Position numbers and translations under genes: made by a program
In this document: piece by piece, positions 16,985-24,970 of the stretch
Position numbering within the stretch: the stretch's first letter is position 1
Layout of the letters: the number at the start of each line of letters is the position of its first letter
DNA from: Saprospirales bacterium
GTDB lineage: Bacteria > Bacteroidota > Bacteroidia > Chitinophagales > Saprospiraceae
Length of the DNA: 64,000 bases
NCBI GenBank assembly: GCA_002698985.1
Contig: PAAY01000013.1
Coordinates: 18,077-82,076, forward strand
Direction: 5' to 3'
The notes under the pieces: model-generated
The model's input: only the letters and a program-made list of their open reading frames with translations
Told to the model about the DNA's origin: nothing
The model's database searches: none

Positions 16985-19702
16985 TCATATCTCCTGCCTC
17001 AGCACCTCCAGTGGTGGTTTGCTGACCACTTCCCGACTGTTCAGCATGCCGATGAGCACCGTCAGCAAGGTGATGCTGAAGAACACGGCTGCGGCCGGCC
17101 AGAGGTTGGGTGTGAACGGAATGTCGAGGATGAAGCGGGCGAAGGCCCAGCTGCCGGCAATGCTCAGTCCGATACCCGTGAAGGTGGCCAGGGTTCCCAG
17201 CAGGAAGTATTCCAGGGCGTTGATCCAGAGTATCTGGCTTCGTTGGGCGCCCAGGGTGCGGAGCAAAACGCTTTCTTTCACACGCTGGAATTTGCTCAGC
17301 ACTACCGAGCTGATGAGCACCACCAGTCCGGTCAGGATGCTGAACAGGGCCATGAAGCGGATCACGAATGAGACCTTGTTCAGCACCGTTTCCACCGATC
17401 GGAGGATCTGCGTCAGATCGATGACAGAGACGTTCGGGAAGTTCTTGACCAGGGCCTGCTGGTAGCGGGCGCTTTGCTCTTCTGAATCCACCCGTGAGAC
17501 CACCACATAAAACTGTGGGGCCTGTTCCAGCACCCCCTTCGGGAAAAGGATGAGGAAGTTTGTCTGCACCCTGCGGAAATCCACTTTGCGGATGCTGCCC
17601 ACCACCGTTTCCACCAGGGCGCCCTGCACGTTGAAGGTCACCTTGCTGCCGATTTTGGCGTTCATGGCCCGGGCCACGTTGTCGGCTACGGAGATGTAAA
17701 CCACCCCGTCTTCGCCCACTTCGCCTTTCCACTCGCCTTCCACGATTTCTTCGGTGTCGATGAGGGTGTCGCGGTAGGTGCAGCGAAATTCCCGGTCGAA
17801 GATCCAGTTGCGCACTTTTCTGCCATCGTCGCGGCGCGGTCTGTCTTCATCATCGTCAAAACGGCGGTCTTCGTCTTCGTCAATGCTTGCTTCGGCTGTC
17901 GCCAATGAGTCGGGCAGGTTGGTGGCTTTGGTGATGCCATCCACACTTTCCACCCGCATGGTCACGATGGGCACCAGTTGTTTGACGGGCAGGCCCTGCT
18001 CTTCGGTCAGTTTGACGATGTCGTCCTTTTGCGGCGGCTGGATGTCGAACACGATCATGTTGGGTACATCGCCGGTGCCGGCATAGGCCACCTGTTGCAG
18101 CAGCAGGTCTTTGACGAGGAAGAGCGTCGAGATGAGCGCCGTGCCAAGTCCTATTGTGACGATGAGGATGAGGGTCTGGTTGTTCGGACGGTAAAGGTTG
18201 GCGATGGACTGTCGGGCCACATAGCTCCAGCCCACCGGAAACCACTTTCGCACCGCCCACACCAGGAGTTTGGCCACGCCGGCCAGCGCCAGGAAAGCCA
18301 GACCCACGGCCACCGGAAAAAACATGGCCTTCAAATCATGGGATTGCATCCAGGTGAATCCAGCCACGAAGCCGAAGATGAGCAGGTACACCACCCAGCG
18401 CAACGGATCGCTGCCGGCGGTGTCGGCTTCGTAAGAGGCCCTGAGGGTGCGCAGCGGTGAGATGCGGCGGATGTTGAGCAGCGGCAGCAGGGCAAACAAA
18501 ACGGTGATGCCCAGTCCCGTCAGCACGCCGCCGCCGATGGCCGTCCAGGATACCTCAGTGCTCACACCTTCGATGGGCAAAAAATCGCCCATGACGGCTG
18601 GCAGGCTCACCTGCAAGAGGCTGCCCAGCAAGGCTCCCAACAGTCCACCAGCCAGGCCGAGCACCACCACTTGCAGCAGGTAGATGCGAAAGGCCTGTCC
18701 GCCTTTCAGCCCCAGGCAGCGCAGCACGGCAATGCTCGCAATTTTGTCTTTGATGTAGATGTGCACCGAGCTGGCCACCCCGATACAGCCCAGCAGCAGG
18801 GCGATGAAGCCCACCAGGTTGAGGAAGGCCTGCATATTGCTGAATGCTTCGGTCACACCTTCCTGTCGGTCGCTCACGGTTTCCACCCGCAGGGGGGTCT
18901 TTTTCAGTTTGGGTTTGAGGGAAGCGTCCACCAGGGCGTCGGCGTCGGTTCCTTCCGGCGTTTTAAAGAAGTACTGGTACCAGATGAGGCTGCCCATTTG
19001 CACCAGTCCTGTTTCTTTCAGGTATTTGCCGGGGATGTACACCACCGGCACCATGGAGCCGGCCACTCCGGCCCTTCCCGATGCTGCGTTCAGGGTGCCT
19101 TCGATGACGAAAGGAACTTTGCCGACCCGGACCGTATCGCCCGGCTCCAGTCCGAATTGCAGCATCAGCGTTTTCTCTACCAGTGCAATGCGGTCTGTAC
19201 CATTGGGATCGGGTTCGGGTTGCGAAGCGACGGCCTTGAAGCGCTCAGCGGCTTCGGGCGGGCTGGTGCCGAACTTGCCATAAAAGGGGAATGCCCCCTG
19301 CTGGGCCCTGATCTGCGCCAGCCGGGTGCCTTCGTTTTTGGGGAAATACACCATCGAAAGCAGGTTCATGGTGTTGGACTGCTCCTCTACGGCCAGGGTG
19401 TCGAAAACGGCCAGGATGCTGTCGGGAGCGGGTTGGTTGCTCTCCACCACGAAATCGGCGCCGAGCAGGCTCTTGGCCTCCCGCCCAATGTCCCTTTCCA
19501 GGTTGTGGCTGAAGGTGTTGATGGCTACGAGGGCCGCTATTCCGATGACGATGGAAGAGATGAACAACAGCAGGCGGCCCCGGTTGCGACGGCTGTCGCG
19601 CCAGGCCATTTTCAGCAGCCAGAATGGAGTTGGTTTTGTCAAAGCAGCAGGAATTTTCGGAAGGAACAAGCTACCCCCTAAAGGGTTGACCCGTGCCGGC
19701 AT
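16985..19702 (-). CDS. FtsX-type ABC transporter permease (YbbP-like)
   Basis: A 905-residue permease. The N-terminal LKMAWRDSRRNRGRLLLFIS and the following hydrophobic helix are typical of large FtsX/MacB-type permeases. Two FtsX domains are visible (~residues 285-400 and 785-900), with four-helix membrane blocks and long periplasmic regions between. Residues ~620-650 are strongly acidic (DEDEDRRFDDDEDRPRRDD), which looks like an inserted linker. Such permeases act with an ATPase to export lipids, lipoproteins or antibiotics; the ATPase gene is not adjacent. The ATG at 19702 is preferred because a consensus -7 box (TATTTTTG, 19710-19717) ends just upstream, implying a nearly leaderless transcript that would exclude the TTG at 19723. 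Confidence 0.88.
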   Translation of the reverse strand: MPARVNPLGGSLFLPKIPAALTKPTPFWLLKMAWRDSRRNRGRLLLFISSIVIGIAALVAINTFSHNLERDIGREAKSLLGADFVVESNQPAPDSILAVFDTLAVEEQSNTMNLLSMVYFPKNEGTRLAQIRAQQGAFPFYGKFGTSPPEAAERFKAVASQPEPDPNGTDRIALVEKTLMLQFGLEPGDTVRVGKVPFVIEGTLNAASGRAGVAGSMVPVVYIPGKYLKETGLVQMGSLIWYQYFFKTPEGTDADALVDASLKPKLKKTPLRVETVSDRQEGVTEAFSNMQAFLNLVGFIALLLGCIGVASSVHIYIKDKIASIAVLRCLGLKGGQAFRIYLLQVVVLGLAGGLLGALLGSLLQVSLPAVMGDFLPIEGVSTEVSWTAIGGGVLTGLGITVLFALLPLLNIRRISPLRTLRASYEADTAGSDPLRWVVYLLIFGFVAGFTWMQSHDLKAMFFPVAVGLAFLALAGVAKLLVWAVRKWFPVGWSYVARQSIANLYRPNNQTLILIVTIGLGTALISTLFLVKDLLLQQVAYAGTGDVPNMIVFDIQPPQKDDIVKLTEEQGLPVKQLVPIVTMRVESVDGITKATNLPDSLATAEASIDEDEDRRFDDDEDRPRRDDGRKVRNWIFDREFRCTYRDTLIDTEEIVEGEWKGEVGEDGVVYISVADNVARAMNAKIGSKVTFNVQGALVETVVGSIRKVDFRRVQTNFLILFPKGVLEQAPQFYVVVSRVDSEEQSARYQQALVKNFPNVSVIDLTQILRSVETVLNKVSFVIRFMALFSILTGLVVLISSVVLSKFQRVKESVLLRTLGAQRSQILWINALEYFLLGTLATFTGIGLSIAGSWAFARFILDIPFTPNLWPAAAVFFSITLLTVLIGMLNSREVVSKPPLEVLRQEI

Positions 19703-19709
19703 GAAGGCG

Positions 19710-19717
19710 CAAAAATA
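19710..19717 (-). promoter_or_regulatory. -7 box TATTTTTG for the FtsX-type permease
   Basis: Exact TANNTTTG match on the minus strand, ending 8 nt before the chosen ATG. It implies a leaderless or nearly leaderless mRNA. Confidence 0.55.
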
Positions 19718-19769
19718 GGACAAGCGGCCACTTACCCACGCCGAATGTCCGTTTAAGCAAGTCGCTTAG

Positions 19770-19777
19770 TACTTTTG
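19770..19777 (+). promoter_or_regulatory. -7 box TACTTTTG for the BatC-like gene
   Basis: Exact TANNTTTG match, 38 nt before the start codon at 19816, divergent from the permease promoter. Confidence 0.5.
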
Positions 19778-19815
19778 CCTGCTGTCGGGCTAAGCCCTGT
19801 ATCCAAGCTGACTCC

Positions 19816-20550
19816 ATGAATCGCATCATTGCTCCAGGTATTTTCTTTTTTTTCGTCGCAATGTCATTGGCCCTTCCTTCGGCAAAAAGCCAGGACGCTG
19901 CCAATGGCCATGCGCTGTTGCGGAAGGCCGACCGTTTCTATGAGTCAGGCCGTTTTGACGAAGCTGAGGATACCTACCGGAAGGCCCAGGAACTGGACCC
20001 CACTCCAAAAGGCGCCTACAACCTGGGCAACAGCATTTACCGGCAGGAGCGTTTTGACGAAGCCATCGAGCACTACAAAGGTGTGACCGAGTCAGCCACC
20101 GACCCGGCCATCAAGGCCAGGGCCTGGCACAACCTGGGCAACGCCTGGTTCAACAAGGAAGATTTCAAAAACAGTGTTGAGGCTTACAAACAGGCGCTGC
20201 GAATCAACCCCAACGACCTTGCGACGAAAGAAAACCTGGCCCTGGCCCAGCAACTGCTGAAGCTGCAACAGCAACAGCAGCAGAACCAACAGAACCAGCA
20301 ACAAGACCAAAACCAGGATCAGCAGAACCAGGATCAGCAACAGCAACAGGATCAGAACCAGGATCAGCAAAACCAGCAACAGCAGCAGCAACCCCAACAG
20401 TCACAACCGAAAGAAAAACCCGAAAAGGAAAAGCTCTCCAAACAAGAAATGGAGCAGTTGCTCAAAATCATGGAACAAGAGGAGCAAAAGGTTCAGCGGA
20501 AACTGAGAAGAGCCAAGGCCACCAAACCCGCATCCGGAAGAAACTGGTGA
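19816..20550 (+). CDS. BatC/BatE-like TPR protein with Gln-rich tail
   Basis: A 244-residue protein with a signal peptide (residues 1-25), three to four TPR motifs (residues ~30-145: ALLRKADRFYESGRFDEAED, AYNLGNSIYRQERFDEAIEH, AWHNLGNAWFNKEDFKNSVE) and a long Gln/Asn/Asp low-complexity segment (~155-200). It ends in a charged helix (EKLSKQEMEQLLKIMEQEEQ). This order is that of the TPR member of Bacteroidota 'Bat' aerotolerance operons, which usually lie with MoxR and VWA genes; those are absent here. It may scaffold envelope complexes. It overlaps the next gene by one base (TGATG), so the three genes 19816-21188 are probably one operon. Confidence 0.8.
   Translation: MNRIIAPGIFFFFVAMSLALPSAKSQDAANGHALLRKADRFYESGRFDEAEDTYRKAQELDPTPKGAYNLGNSIYRQERFDEAIEHYKGVTESATDPAIKARAWHNLGNAWFNKEDFKNSVEAYKQALRINPNDLATKENLALAQQLLKLQQQQQQNQQNQQQDQNQDQQNQDQQQQQDQNQDQQNQQQQQQPQQSQPKEKPEKEKLSKQEMEQLLKIMEQEEQKVQRKLRRAKATKPASGRNW
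20265..20400 (+). repeat. CAG/CAA/GAT-rich low-complexity tract in the BatC-like gene
   Basis: Repeated CAGCAACAG and AACCAGGATCAGCA blocks code for the Gln/Asn/Asp tail. The tract is likely to change length by slippage in units of three. Confidence 0.8.
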
Positions 20551-20837
20551 TGATTAAACTACTGTCGAAAATAGCACTGGCAAGCGTGGTGGCTTCAATG
20601 TTGGCTGCCGCCTGCACCGAGCCGCCGCCACCCACGCTCAATTACAAAGAGCGACTGTTGGTGGACAGCCTCTACAACCAGGGGGTGGACAGCCTACGGC
20701 CCATCCTCGACAGTTTGTGCACACTCCATTTCGACAGCCTGGTGCAGGCCAGCGTGGATTCCATGATGCAGGAGCGGCTGGAGGAAATAGAGCGCTACCT
20801 GCAACGCATCAAAGGCGACACCACCGAACAGCAATAA
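20550..20837 (+). CDS. Small lipoprotein of unknown function
   Basis: A 95-residue protein with a lipoprotein signal ending at C22 (MLAAAC). The mature part is short, acidic and helical (VDSLYNQGVDSLRPILDSLC, then EERLEEIERYLQRIKG-like sequence), rich in D-S-L repeats. No family is recognised. The start overlaps the upstream stop (TGATG), and the next gene begins 3 nt after its stop, so it is the middle gene of a three-gene unit with the BatC-like protein. An envelope role beside that TPR protein is inferred only from position. Confidence 0.68.
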   Translation: MIKLLSKIALASVVASMLAAACTEPPPPTLNYKERLLVDSLYNQGVDSLRPILDSLCTLHFDSLVQASVDSMMQERLEEIERYLQRIKGDTTEQQ

Positions 20838-20840
20838 GCC

Positions 20841-21188
20841 ATGGCAAAACGATTGACATACCTGATGGTTTTGGCCCTGCTGCTCGCCCAGGCCTGTGTG
20901 GAACAGCCCAAAGGGAAAACCAAGGAAGAGGTGATTCAGGAAAAGGTGACCGAGCGCCTGTCCCGCTGGGAACGCTCCTGGCGCCGCAGCTGCACAGACA
21001 AAGCCCTGGAGCGGGCCGGCGAGATCGTAGATTCAACCATTCTGGCCAGGGCCCGTGCCAACCGCGATACCTCCGTGCGAAGCCTCATCCCGCCACGCCC
21101 GGAAAAACCCGTCGTGGAAATGCCCCTGGACACCGTTCCCGTTGAGCCGTTTTTGAAGGAAGAGAAGGACACTGTTTCAGGAGGTTAA
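20841..21188 (+). CDS. Small lipoprotein of unknown function
   Basis: A 115-residue protein with a lipoprotein signal ending at C19 (LLLAQAC). The mature region has a helical segment (KEEVIQEKVTERLSRWERSW) with a pair RRSC, followed by a Pro-rich tail. No known family is recognised. It is the last gene of the apparent operon beginning with the BatC-like TPR gene (3-nt gap). Like its neighbour it is small, charged and probably facing the periplasm or bound to the outer membrane. Confidence 0.68.
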   Translation: MAKRLTYLMVLALLLAQACVEQPKGKTKEEVIQEKVTERLSRWERSWRRSCTDKALERAGEIVDSTILARARANRDTSVRSLIPPRPEKPVVEMPLDTVPVEPFLKEEKDTVSGG

Positions 21189-21250
21189 GCCTGGGGCTAT
21201 ATGTCGGATAGATTATTGTAAATTTGTCCAAAGCAATTTATATCCAATCA

Positions 21251-21553
21251 ATGAACCACCAATCGATAATCAATACCATCAGAAAATATTTTGAGGACAA
21301 GCCTGTCCTGTGGGTAGGTGTATTTGGTTCGTTGGCTCGTAATGAAATGACCGAAAGCAGTGATGTTGACATCGCCCTGCAGTTTGAAAAAAAATCCGGA
21401 ACCAGCTTGTTTGACTATGTAAAGTACAAACAGGATTTGGAGGAGTTGATAGGTAGAAAAGTGGACCTGGTAACCTACAAATACTTGCGTCCAAGACTGA
21501 AAAAATATGTTGATCGGGATCTTCTGATCATTTACAAGAAAGAAGCGGCATGA
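21251..21553 (+). CDS. MNT-type nucleotidyltransferase (minimal, orphan)
   Basis: A 100-residue minimal nucleotidyltransferase. The signature GSLARNEMTESSDVDIAL has G26, S27 and metal-binding D38 and D40; the third acidic residue is probably in the KVDLVTY strand. These proteins are usually the antitoxin half of HEPN-MNT pairs, where they AMPylate the toxin. Here no HEPN gene follows: the next 120 bp are repeat sequence, then a convergent gene. Either the partner was lost or it acts alone. The ATG at 21251 is preferred to an in-frame TTG at 21224. The codons are more AT-rich than in neighbouring genes, suggesting acquisition. Confidence 0.85.
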   Translation: MNHQSIINTIRKYFEDKPVLWVGVFGSLARNEMTESSDVDIALQFEKKSGTSLFDYVKYKQDLEELIGRKVDLVTYKYLRPRLKKYVDRDLLIIYKKEAA

Positions 21554-21570
21554 GTAGGCCCTCATGACTC

Positions 21571-21681
21571 ATCCAATTTTAACCACAGAGTTATACAGCG
21601 TTTTGACGCAGAGTTTAGCAGAGTAGCAGGTCTAAACCCTAAACTCTAAACTCTACACCCTACACCCTACACCCTAAACCC
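21571..21681. repeat. CACAGAGTT-type repeat plus telomere-like heptad array
   Basis: One diverged unit of the 10.9-11.4 kb family (ACCACAGAGTTATACAGCG, GCAGAGTTTAGCAGAG) followed by CCCTAAACTCTAAACTC and CCCTACA heptads. C-runs at 21658-21660, 21665-21667, 21672-21674 and 21679-21681 are exactly 7 bp apart, which on the minus strand is a G-quadruplex motif. The last run includes one base of the stop codon of the next gene. Confidence 0.8.
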
Positions 21682-22400
21682 TATTCCAGCCACCCCTTGC
21701 TCCGGCATTTTTCATAGAACTTGTGGAGTTGGTCGTTGAAGCGGCTGACGTGGAAGTGGTAGTCGCTTTTCCAGTTCTTATCCTTTTTGAAGATGAGCAC
21801 GATGCCTTCCCAGAAACTCACGTTTCCGGAAGTTGGGAAGGGCGCCGGAAGGTCCCTGAAATCGAGGTCCATGCCGATGAGGCTTTTGCGTTGTTTCATG
21901 CCGCTTTTGCTGCCGAAGCGCACCAGCCGGAATGGCCTGCCCTGCAAGGACAGGTGCGGGTCGGCTTGCAGGCTGTCGTTGAGGAAGTAGCCTTCCTGCA
22001 AGCCTTTTTTTACCAGGTAGGTGGCCGTATCGTACATGAAAAGTACTTCGCTGAAATCGAAATGCTCCCGGAAGGCAGCCACGAGTGATTTGTTTTCCAC
22101 TTCTTTCTCACGGCGGGTATCGTCCAGCAATTTTTGCAAACGCTGTCGGTATTTTTCTTTCAGGTTTGGGGTGGCCAGTTGCCCTTCCAGGGCTTCTATC
22201 TTCCGCTGGTCTGAGCGGAGGCGTACCACCAGCACGCCGTCTTTCAGGTCTTTGATAGCAGCGGCGGCCTGTTCAGCGCGGCTTTCGTAACCCAGGGTGT
22301 CAAAAGGCTCGATGAAGTTGCCATCCTGGGCATGCAGGGCAGGCCAGCTGCTCAGAAAGAAAAGGCTGAAGAATGTGAGAAGCAAGCTGTTGTGGTTCAT
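21681..22400 (-). CDS. Exported protein of unknown function
   Basis: A 239-residue protein with a signal peptide (cut near ALHAQ, residue 25). The mature part has a coiled-coil stretch (residues ~60-115, RKIEALEGQLATPNLKEKYR) and then a mixed alpha/beta region with FEVLFMYDTATYLVKKG-like and FKKDKNWKSDYHFHVSRFND segments. No family is recognised. It is the last gene of a coupled operon: its ATG overlaps the stop of the pseudouridine synthase gene by 4 bp (ATGA). The stop codon (TAG, 21683-21681) runs directly into a GGGTTTA/GGGTGTA array. Confidence 0.78.
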   Translation of the reverse strand: MNHNSLLLTFFSLFFLSSWPALHAQDGNFIEPFDTLGYESRAEQAAAAIKDLKDGVLVVRLRSDQRKIEALEGQLATPNLKEKYRQRLQKLLDDTRREKEVENKSLVAAFREHFDFSEVLFMYDTATYLVKKGLQEGYFLNDSLQADPHLSLQGRPFRLVRFGSKSGMKQRKSLIGMDLDFRDLPAPFPTSGNVSFWEGIVLIFKKDKNWKSDYHFHVSRFNDQLHKFYEKCRSKGWLE

Positions 22401-23110
22401 TGTGCATCGGCTTGAGTAAGAGGGGGGAGGGATCCGTTGTCAGCAAATGCCCTCCAAACGGGGTCTTCGGGAGTTGGGGCTTCCAGGTTTAGTAGTTCAC
22501 CGGAAACGGGGTGCCGCAAGGCCAGTTTCCAGGCGTGCAGGTGGATGCTGCGGTCTTTGTTGGAGCGGCGGAAACCGTATTTCACATCGCCTTTGATGGG
22601 GCAACCGATGGCCGCCAGTTGGGCCCTTATCTGGTGGTAGCGGCCGGTCAGGGGCTTGATCTCCAGCAGGTGATAGTTTTCGATGCTGCCCAGCACCATG
22701 TATTCCAAAACAGCCTCTTTGCCCTGCTGCTCGTCCACGATGATGGCCTTGTTGCCTTTGCCGCTTTTCCGGATGAAATGGCGCAGGGTGCCGGATTTTT
22801 CCGAAGGCATTTCACCGACCACGGCCAGGTAGGTCTTTTCCACTTTTCGCTCCCGGAATTGCTTGCTCAGGTGGGCGGTGGCGCTTTCTTTCCTTCCGAA
22901 AACGACGAGTCCGCTGGCCGGCCGGTCAATGCGGTTGATGGGGAAAAGCGTGCGCTTGCTGTAGGCACTGCCCAGCTGCAGCAGCGAGTTGTCGCCGGTC
23001 TTGTCGGCTTGCACGGGAATGCCTGCCGGTTTGTTGAAAACGATGAACTGGTTGCATTTGAAAACCACCCAGTCGCCAATGTTGAAGGCTGAATGCTGCG
23101 TTGTACTCAT
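22397..23110 (-). CDS. RluA-family pseudouridine synthase
   Basis: A 237-residue protein with the catalytic motif NRIDRPASGLVVF (D62), the FNKPAGIPVQ strand and the HQIRAQLAAIGCPIKGD motif of RluA enzymes. It lacks an S4 domain. It converts uridine to pseudouridine in rRNA or tRNA in the cytoplasm; the exact site is unknown. It is coupled by ATGA overlaps to both neighbours, the small DUF4834-like gene upstream and the exported 239-residue protein downstream, so the three are one operon. Confidence 0.92.
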   Translation of the reverse strand: MSTTQHSAFNIGDWVVFKCNQFIVFNKPAGIPVQADKTGDNSLLQLGSAYSKRTLFPINRIDRPASGLVVFGRKESATAHLSKQFRERKVEKTYLAVVGEMPSEKSGTLRHFIRKSGKGNKAIIVDEQQGKEAVLEYMVLGSIENYHLLEIKPLTGRYHQIRAQLAAIGCPIKGDVKYGFRRSNKDRSIHLHAWKLALRHPVSGELLNLEAPTPEDPVWRAFADNGSLPPLTQADAQ

Positions 23111-23271
23111 TTTATTTCTTCGTAATCGATGTACTCGCCTTCGTCAATGGGCTCGTTCTGTTGCGGTTCCTGAAAGTGCTGTTGGTTGCTGCCGCTCATC
23201 AATGCCAATTTTTTCTGCACCCATTGGTACACGAAGTAAAGCGCCAGCCCCCATATCAGTAGTTTAATCAT
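23107..23271 (-). CDS. Small membrane protein, DUF4834-like
   Basis: A 54-residue protein: one N-terminal membrane helix (MIKLLIWGLALYFVYQWV), a short Gln-rich linker and an acidic end (DEGEYIDYEEIK). The helix plus a terminal E-Y-x-D-[YF]-E-E motif matches the Bacteroidota DUF4834 family as I know it. The gene is supported by its ATGA overlap with the pseudouridine synthase start and by a consensus -7 box (TACCTTTG, 23289-23296) 18 nt upstream. Function unknown. Confidence 0.8.
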   Translation of the reverse strand: MIKLLIWGLALYFVYQWVQKKLALMSGSNQQHFQEPQQNEPIDEGEYIDYEEIK

Positions 23272-23288
23272 AACGGGTTGCTTTTGTG

Positions 23289-23296
23289 CAAAGGTA
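23289..23296 (-). promoter_or_regulatory. -7 box TACCTTTG for the DUF4834-rluA operon
   Basis: Exact TANNTTTG match on the minus strand, 18 nt before the first ATG of the three-gene operon. Confidence 0.55.
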
Positions 23297-23391
23297 ACAA
23301 GCCCCGCTCAGGCAGGTTGAAAAGTATTTCCCTCCCCGCTTTATTTTGACAATTATCATTTTGGTTGAGAGGAGTTGCCTTCAGATCCTCT

Positions 23392-23407
23392 CCCGACGGA
23401 TGTCGGG
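23392..23407 (-). repeat. Palindrome CCCGACGGATGTCGGG one base past a stop codon
   Basis: Six-base arms CCCGAC/GTCGGG. It follows the TGA (23411-23409) of the next minus-strand gene by one base and may terminate it. It is a variant of the CCCGAAAGCTTTCGGG family. Confidence 0.6.
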
Positions 23408-23408
23408 A

Positions 23409-23879
23409 TCAGTTCCTCGATTCCTCAGCACTCCTGAACGGCAGTTGGGCGGCTGCTTCGGGGTGTTTCTGGAAAAAGGCCCTGAGCATGGAATCATCCA
23501 GAAGGAAACTGATGCGTGAGCCGAAATGCCCTTTGCCTTTGAACTTGATTCGAACCAGGTGAAAGAAGACGACGTCCCGTTCGCTGATGCTGTCAATTTC
23601 GGAAAATGGATAGCGATAGGTCTTGAAATAGTTGCTCAGGAACAGGTGCCCCTCGTCCAGGTCAACGCGGAGCAATTGCATGAGGGTGAAGTACAGGGCC
23701 GCCGTTCCGACGAGGAAAAAGAAGGTCATGCCCAGCTTGAAAGGCATGGCGGGAATGTTGCCAAAGTAAGGCGTGTCCACCATCCAGAGGGCAATGGTGA
23801 GGGCACCAAAAAAGACCATCCAGAAGGTGGGCAGAAATATTTTGAAGAACAAGGTCCAGTTGCTGGAAATCCTGTGCAT
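23409..23879 (-). CDS. Two-span membrane protein with PH-like domain
   Basis: A 156-residue protein with two membrane helices (residues ~10-33 and 46-68), then a beta-rich soluble domain (VDLDEGHLFLSNYFKTYRYP, FSEIDSISERDVVFFHLVRI, FGSRISFLLDD) that resembles bacterial PH-like domains. No catalytic motif is seen. Function unknown. It stands 30 bp downstream of the next membrane protein gene on the same strand and may share its transcript. Confidence 0.75.
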   Translation of the reverse strand: MHRISSNWTLFFKIFLPTFWMVFFGALTIALWMVDTPYFGNIPAMPFKLGMTFFFLVGTAALYFTLMQLLRVDLDEGHLFLSNYFKTYRYPFSEIDSISERDVVFFHLVRIKFKGKGHFGSRISFLLDDSMLRAFFQKHPEAAAQLPFRSAEESRN

Positions 23880-23909
23880 GTCTGATGATTTACCGAAGGG
23901 GAAAATTCA

Positions 23910-24740
23910 TTACACCAATCCCTGGTGCTCACCGGTAAAGGCCAGTACCGCCGTAGTGATTACAAACACCCAAATGGCTACGTAGAGCCAGGCAAAGGGT
24001 TTGCGACGCTGCAGCATGTCCGGGAACAGAATCGGCTTGCCGGCGAATTTACCTCTTGGTTTCGACGGGAAAAAGAAGGTCTTGTAGGTTTCGATGCTGG
24101 CCACGGTGAAGCCGATGGAGCACATGGCGATGACCACCCAGTTGTCGGTCAGGTTGCCGGCCACCCAGGCGTAGAAGTAGGCGATACCGGGGCTCCGGAA
24201 AAACTTGAAAGTCTCAAAACCCTCGATGGGGGCATCTTTCCACGCCCCGCCGAATGCCGATACCCAGCCACCCACACTCAGCAGGAGCAGGATGAGGTAG
24301 GGGTTGATGCTCACATCTCCGGCTTTCCAGGCCTGCCACAGGCTGATGACGCCCCAACCTACCAGGATGATTCCGCCGACATAACCCACAGCCGCCAGGT
24401 AGCGGGCGCTGCGGCTTTCCACCACACGGCCCATGACGTGCAGCTGCATGGGGATGAAGTATTTGGACTGGTCTTCAGAACGGAGGAAGGTTTTCCACAC
24501 TTCCAGGGTCAGGCGTTCGGCCATGTAGGTGGCGCCCCAGAGCAGGAAGATGCCGGCTGCTGTATCCAGGTCGAGGCCCGTGAGGGTCCAGACGATGGGT
24601 CCGTAGATGGCCCCAATGATGGCGCTGCGAAAATACTTGCTCCATGAAAATCCTTCGTGCGGACTGTCTTTGTACATGCCCCAGGTGGAAGCGTGCAATC
24701 CGGAAAGCAAACCCGTAATGACGGCGATGAGTGCGTGCAT
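23910..24740 (-). CDS. Multi-span membrane protein of unknown function with internal duplication
   Basis: A 276-residue protein with about seven membrane helices. Two similar segments, STWGMYKDSPHEGFSWSKYF (residues ~18-37) and GGAWKDAPIEGFETFKFF (~164-181), share the pattern G-x-x-K-D-[SA]-P-x-E-G-F-x-x-x-K-[YF]-F-R-S, each followed by an aromatic membrane helix. This points to an old duplication of a helix-loop-helix unit. No transporter or enzyme family is recognised. A consensus -7 box (TACCTTTG, 24829-24836) lies 89 nt upstream. Probably first gene of a pair with the PH-like protein. Confidence 0.8.
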   Translation of the reverse strand: MHALIAVITGLLSGLHASTWGMYKDSPHEGFSWSKYFRSAIIGAIYGPIVWTLTGLDLDTAAGIFLLWGATYMAERLTLEVWKTFLRSEDQSKYFIPMQLHVMGRVVESRSARYLAAVGYVGGIILVGWGVISLWQAWKAGDVSINPYLILLLLSVGGWVSAFGGAWKDAPIEGFETFKFFRSPGIAYFYAWVAGNLTDNWVVIAMCSIGFTVASIETYKTFFFPSKPRGKFAGKPILFPDMLQRRKPFAWLYVAIWVFVITTAVLAFTGEHQGLV

Positions 24741-24828
24741 GACTCTAAGTTGTTGTTAATTAGTGGTTTCGCTTCGCAAAATGTCCAACTGCCCCAGCTT
24801 CGATTTCACCGTTTTGCCAAAGCGGCGG

Positions 24829-24836
24829 CAAAGGTA
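24829..24836 (-). promoter_or_regulatory. -7 box TACCTTTG for the 276-residue membrane protein
   Basis: Exact TANNTTTG match on the minus strand, 89 nt before the start codon. Confidence 0.45.
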
Positions 24837-24945
24837 CTTAAACTACCGGCACTGGCGGACATTCTGCGCTTGCTTTCGGTTCGCCGGGCTTTGTCGTGCC
24901 GTGGCTTTTGGCACTTTTTCGGAAAAAGCCAACGCACACATGGCT

Positions 24946-24953
24946 ACCTTTGG
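24946..24953 (+). promoter_or_regulatory. -7 box TACCTTTG for the CotH gene
   Basis: Exact TANNTTTG match, 18 nt before the ATG at 24971. It supports that start over an in-frame one at 24896, which would lie upstream of the transcript. Confidence 0.55.
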
Positions 24954-24970
24954 CCAAAATACAAAGCACT

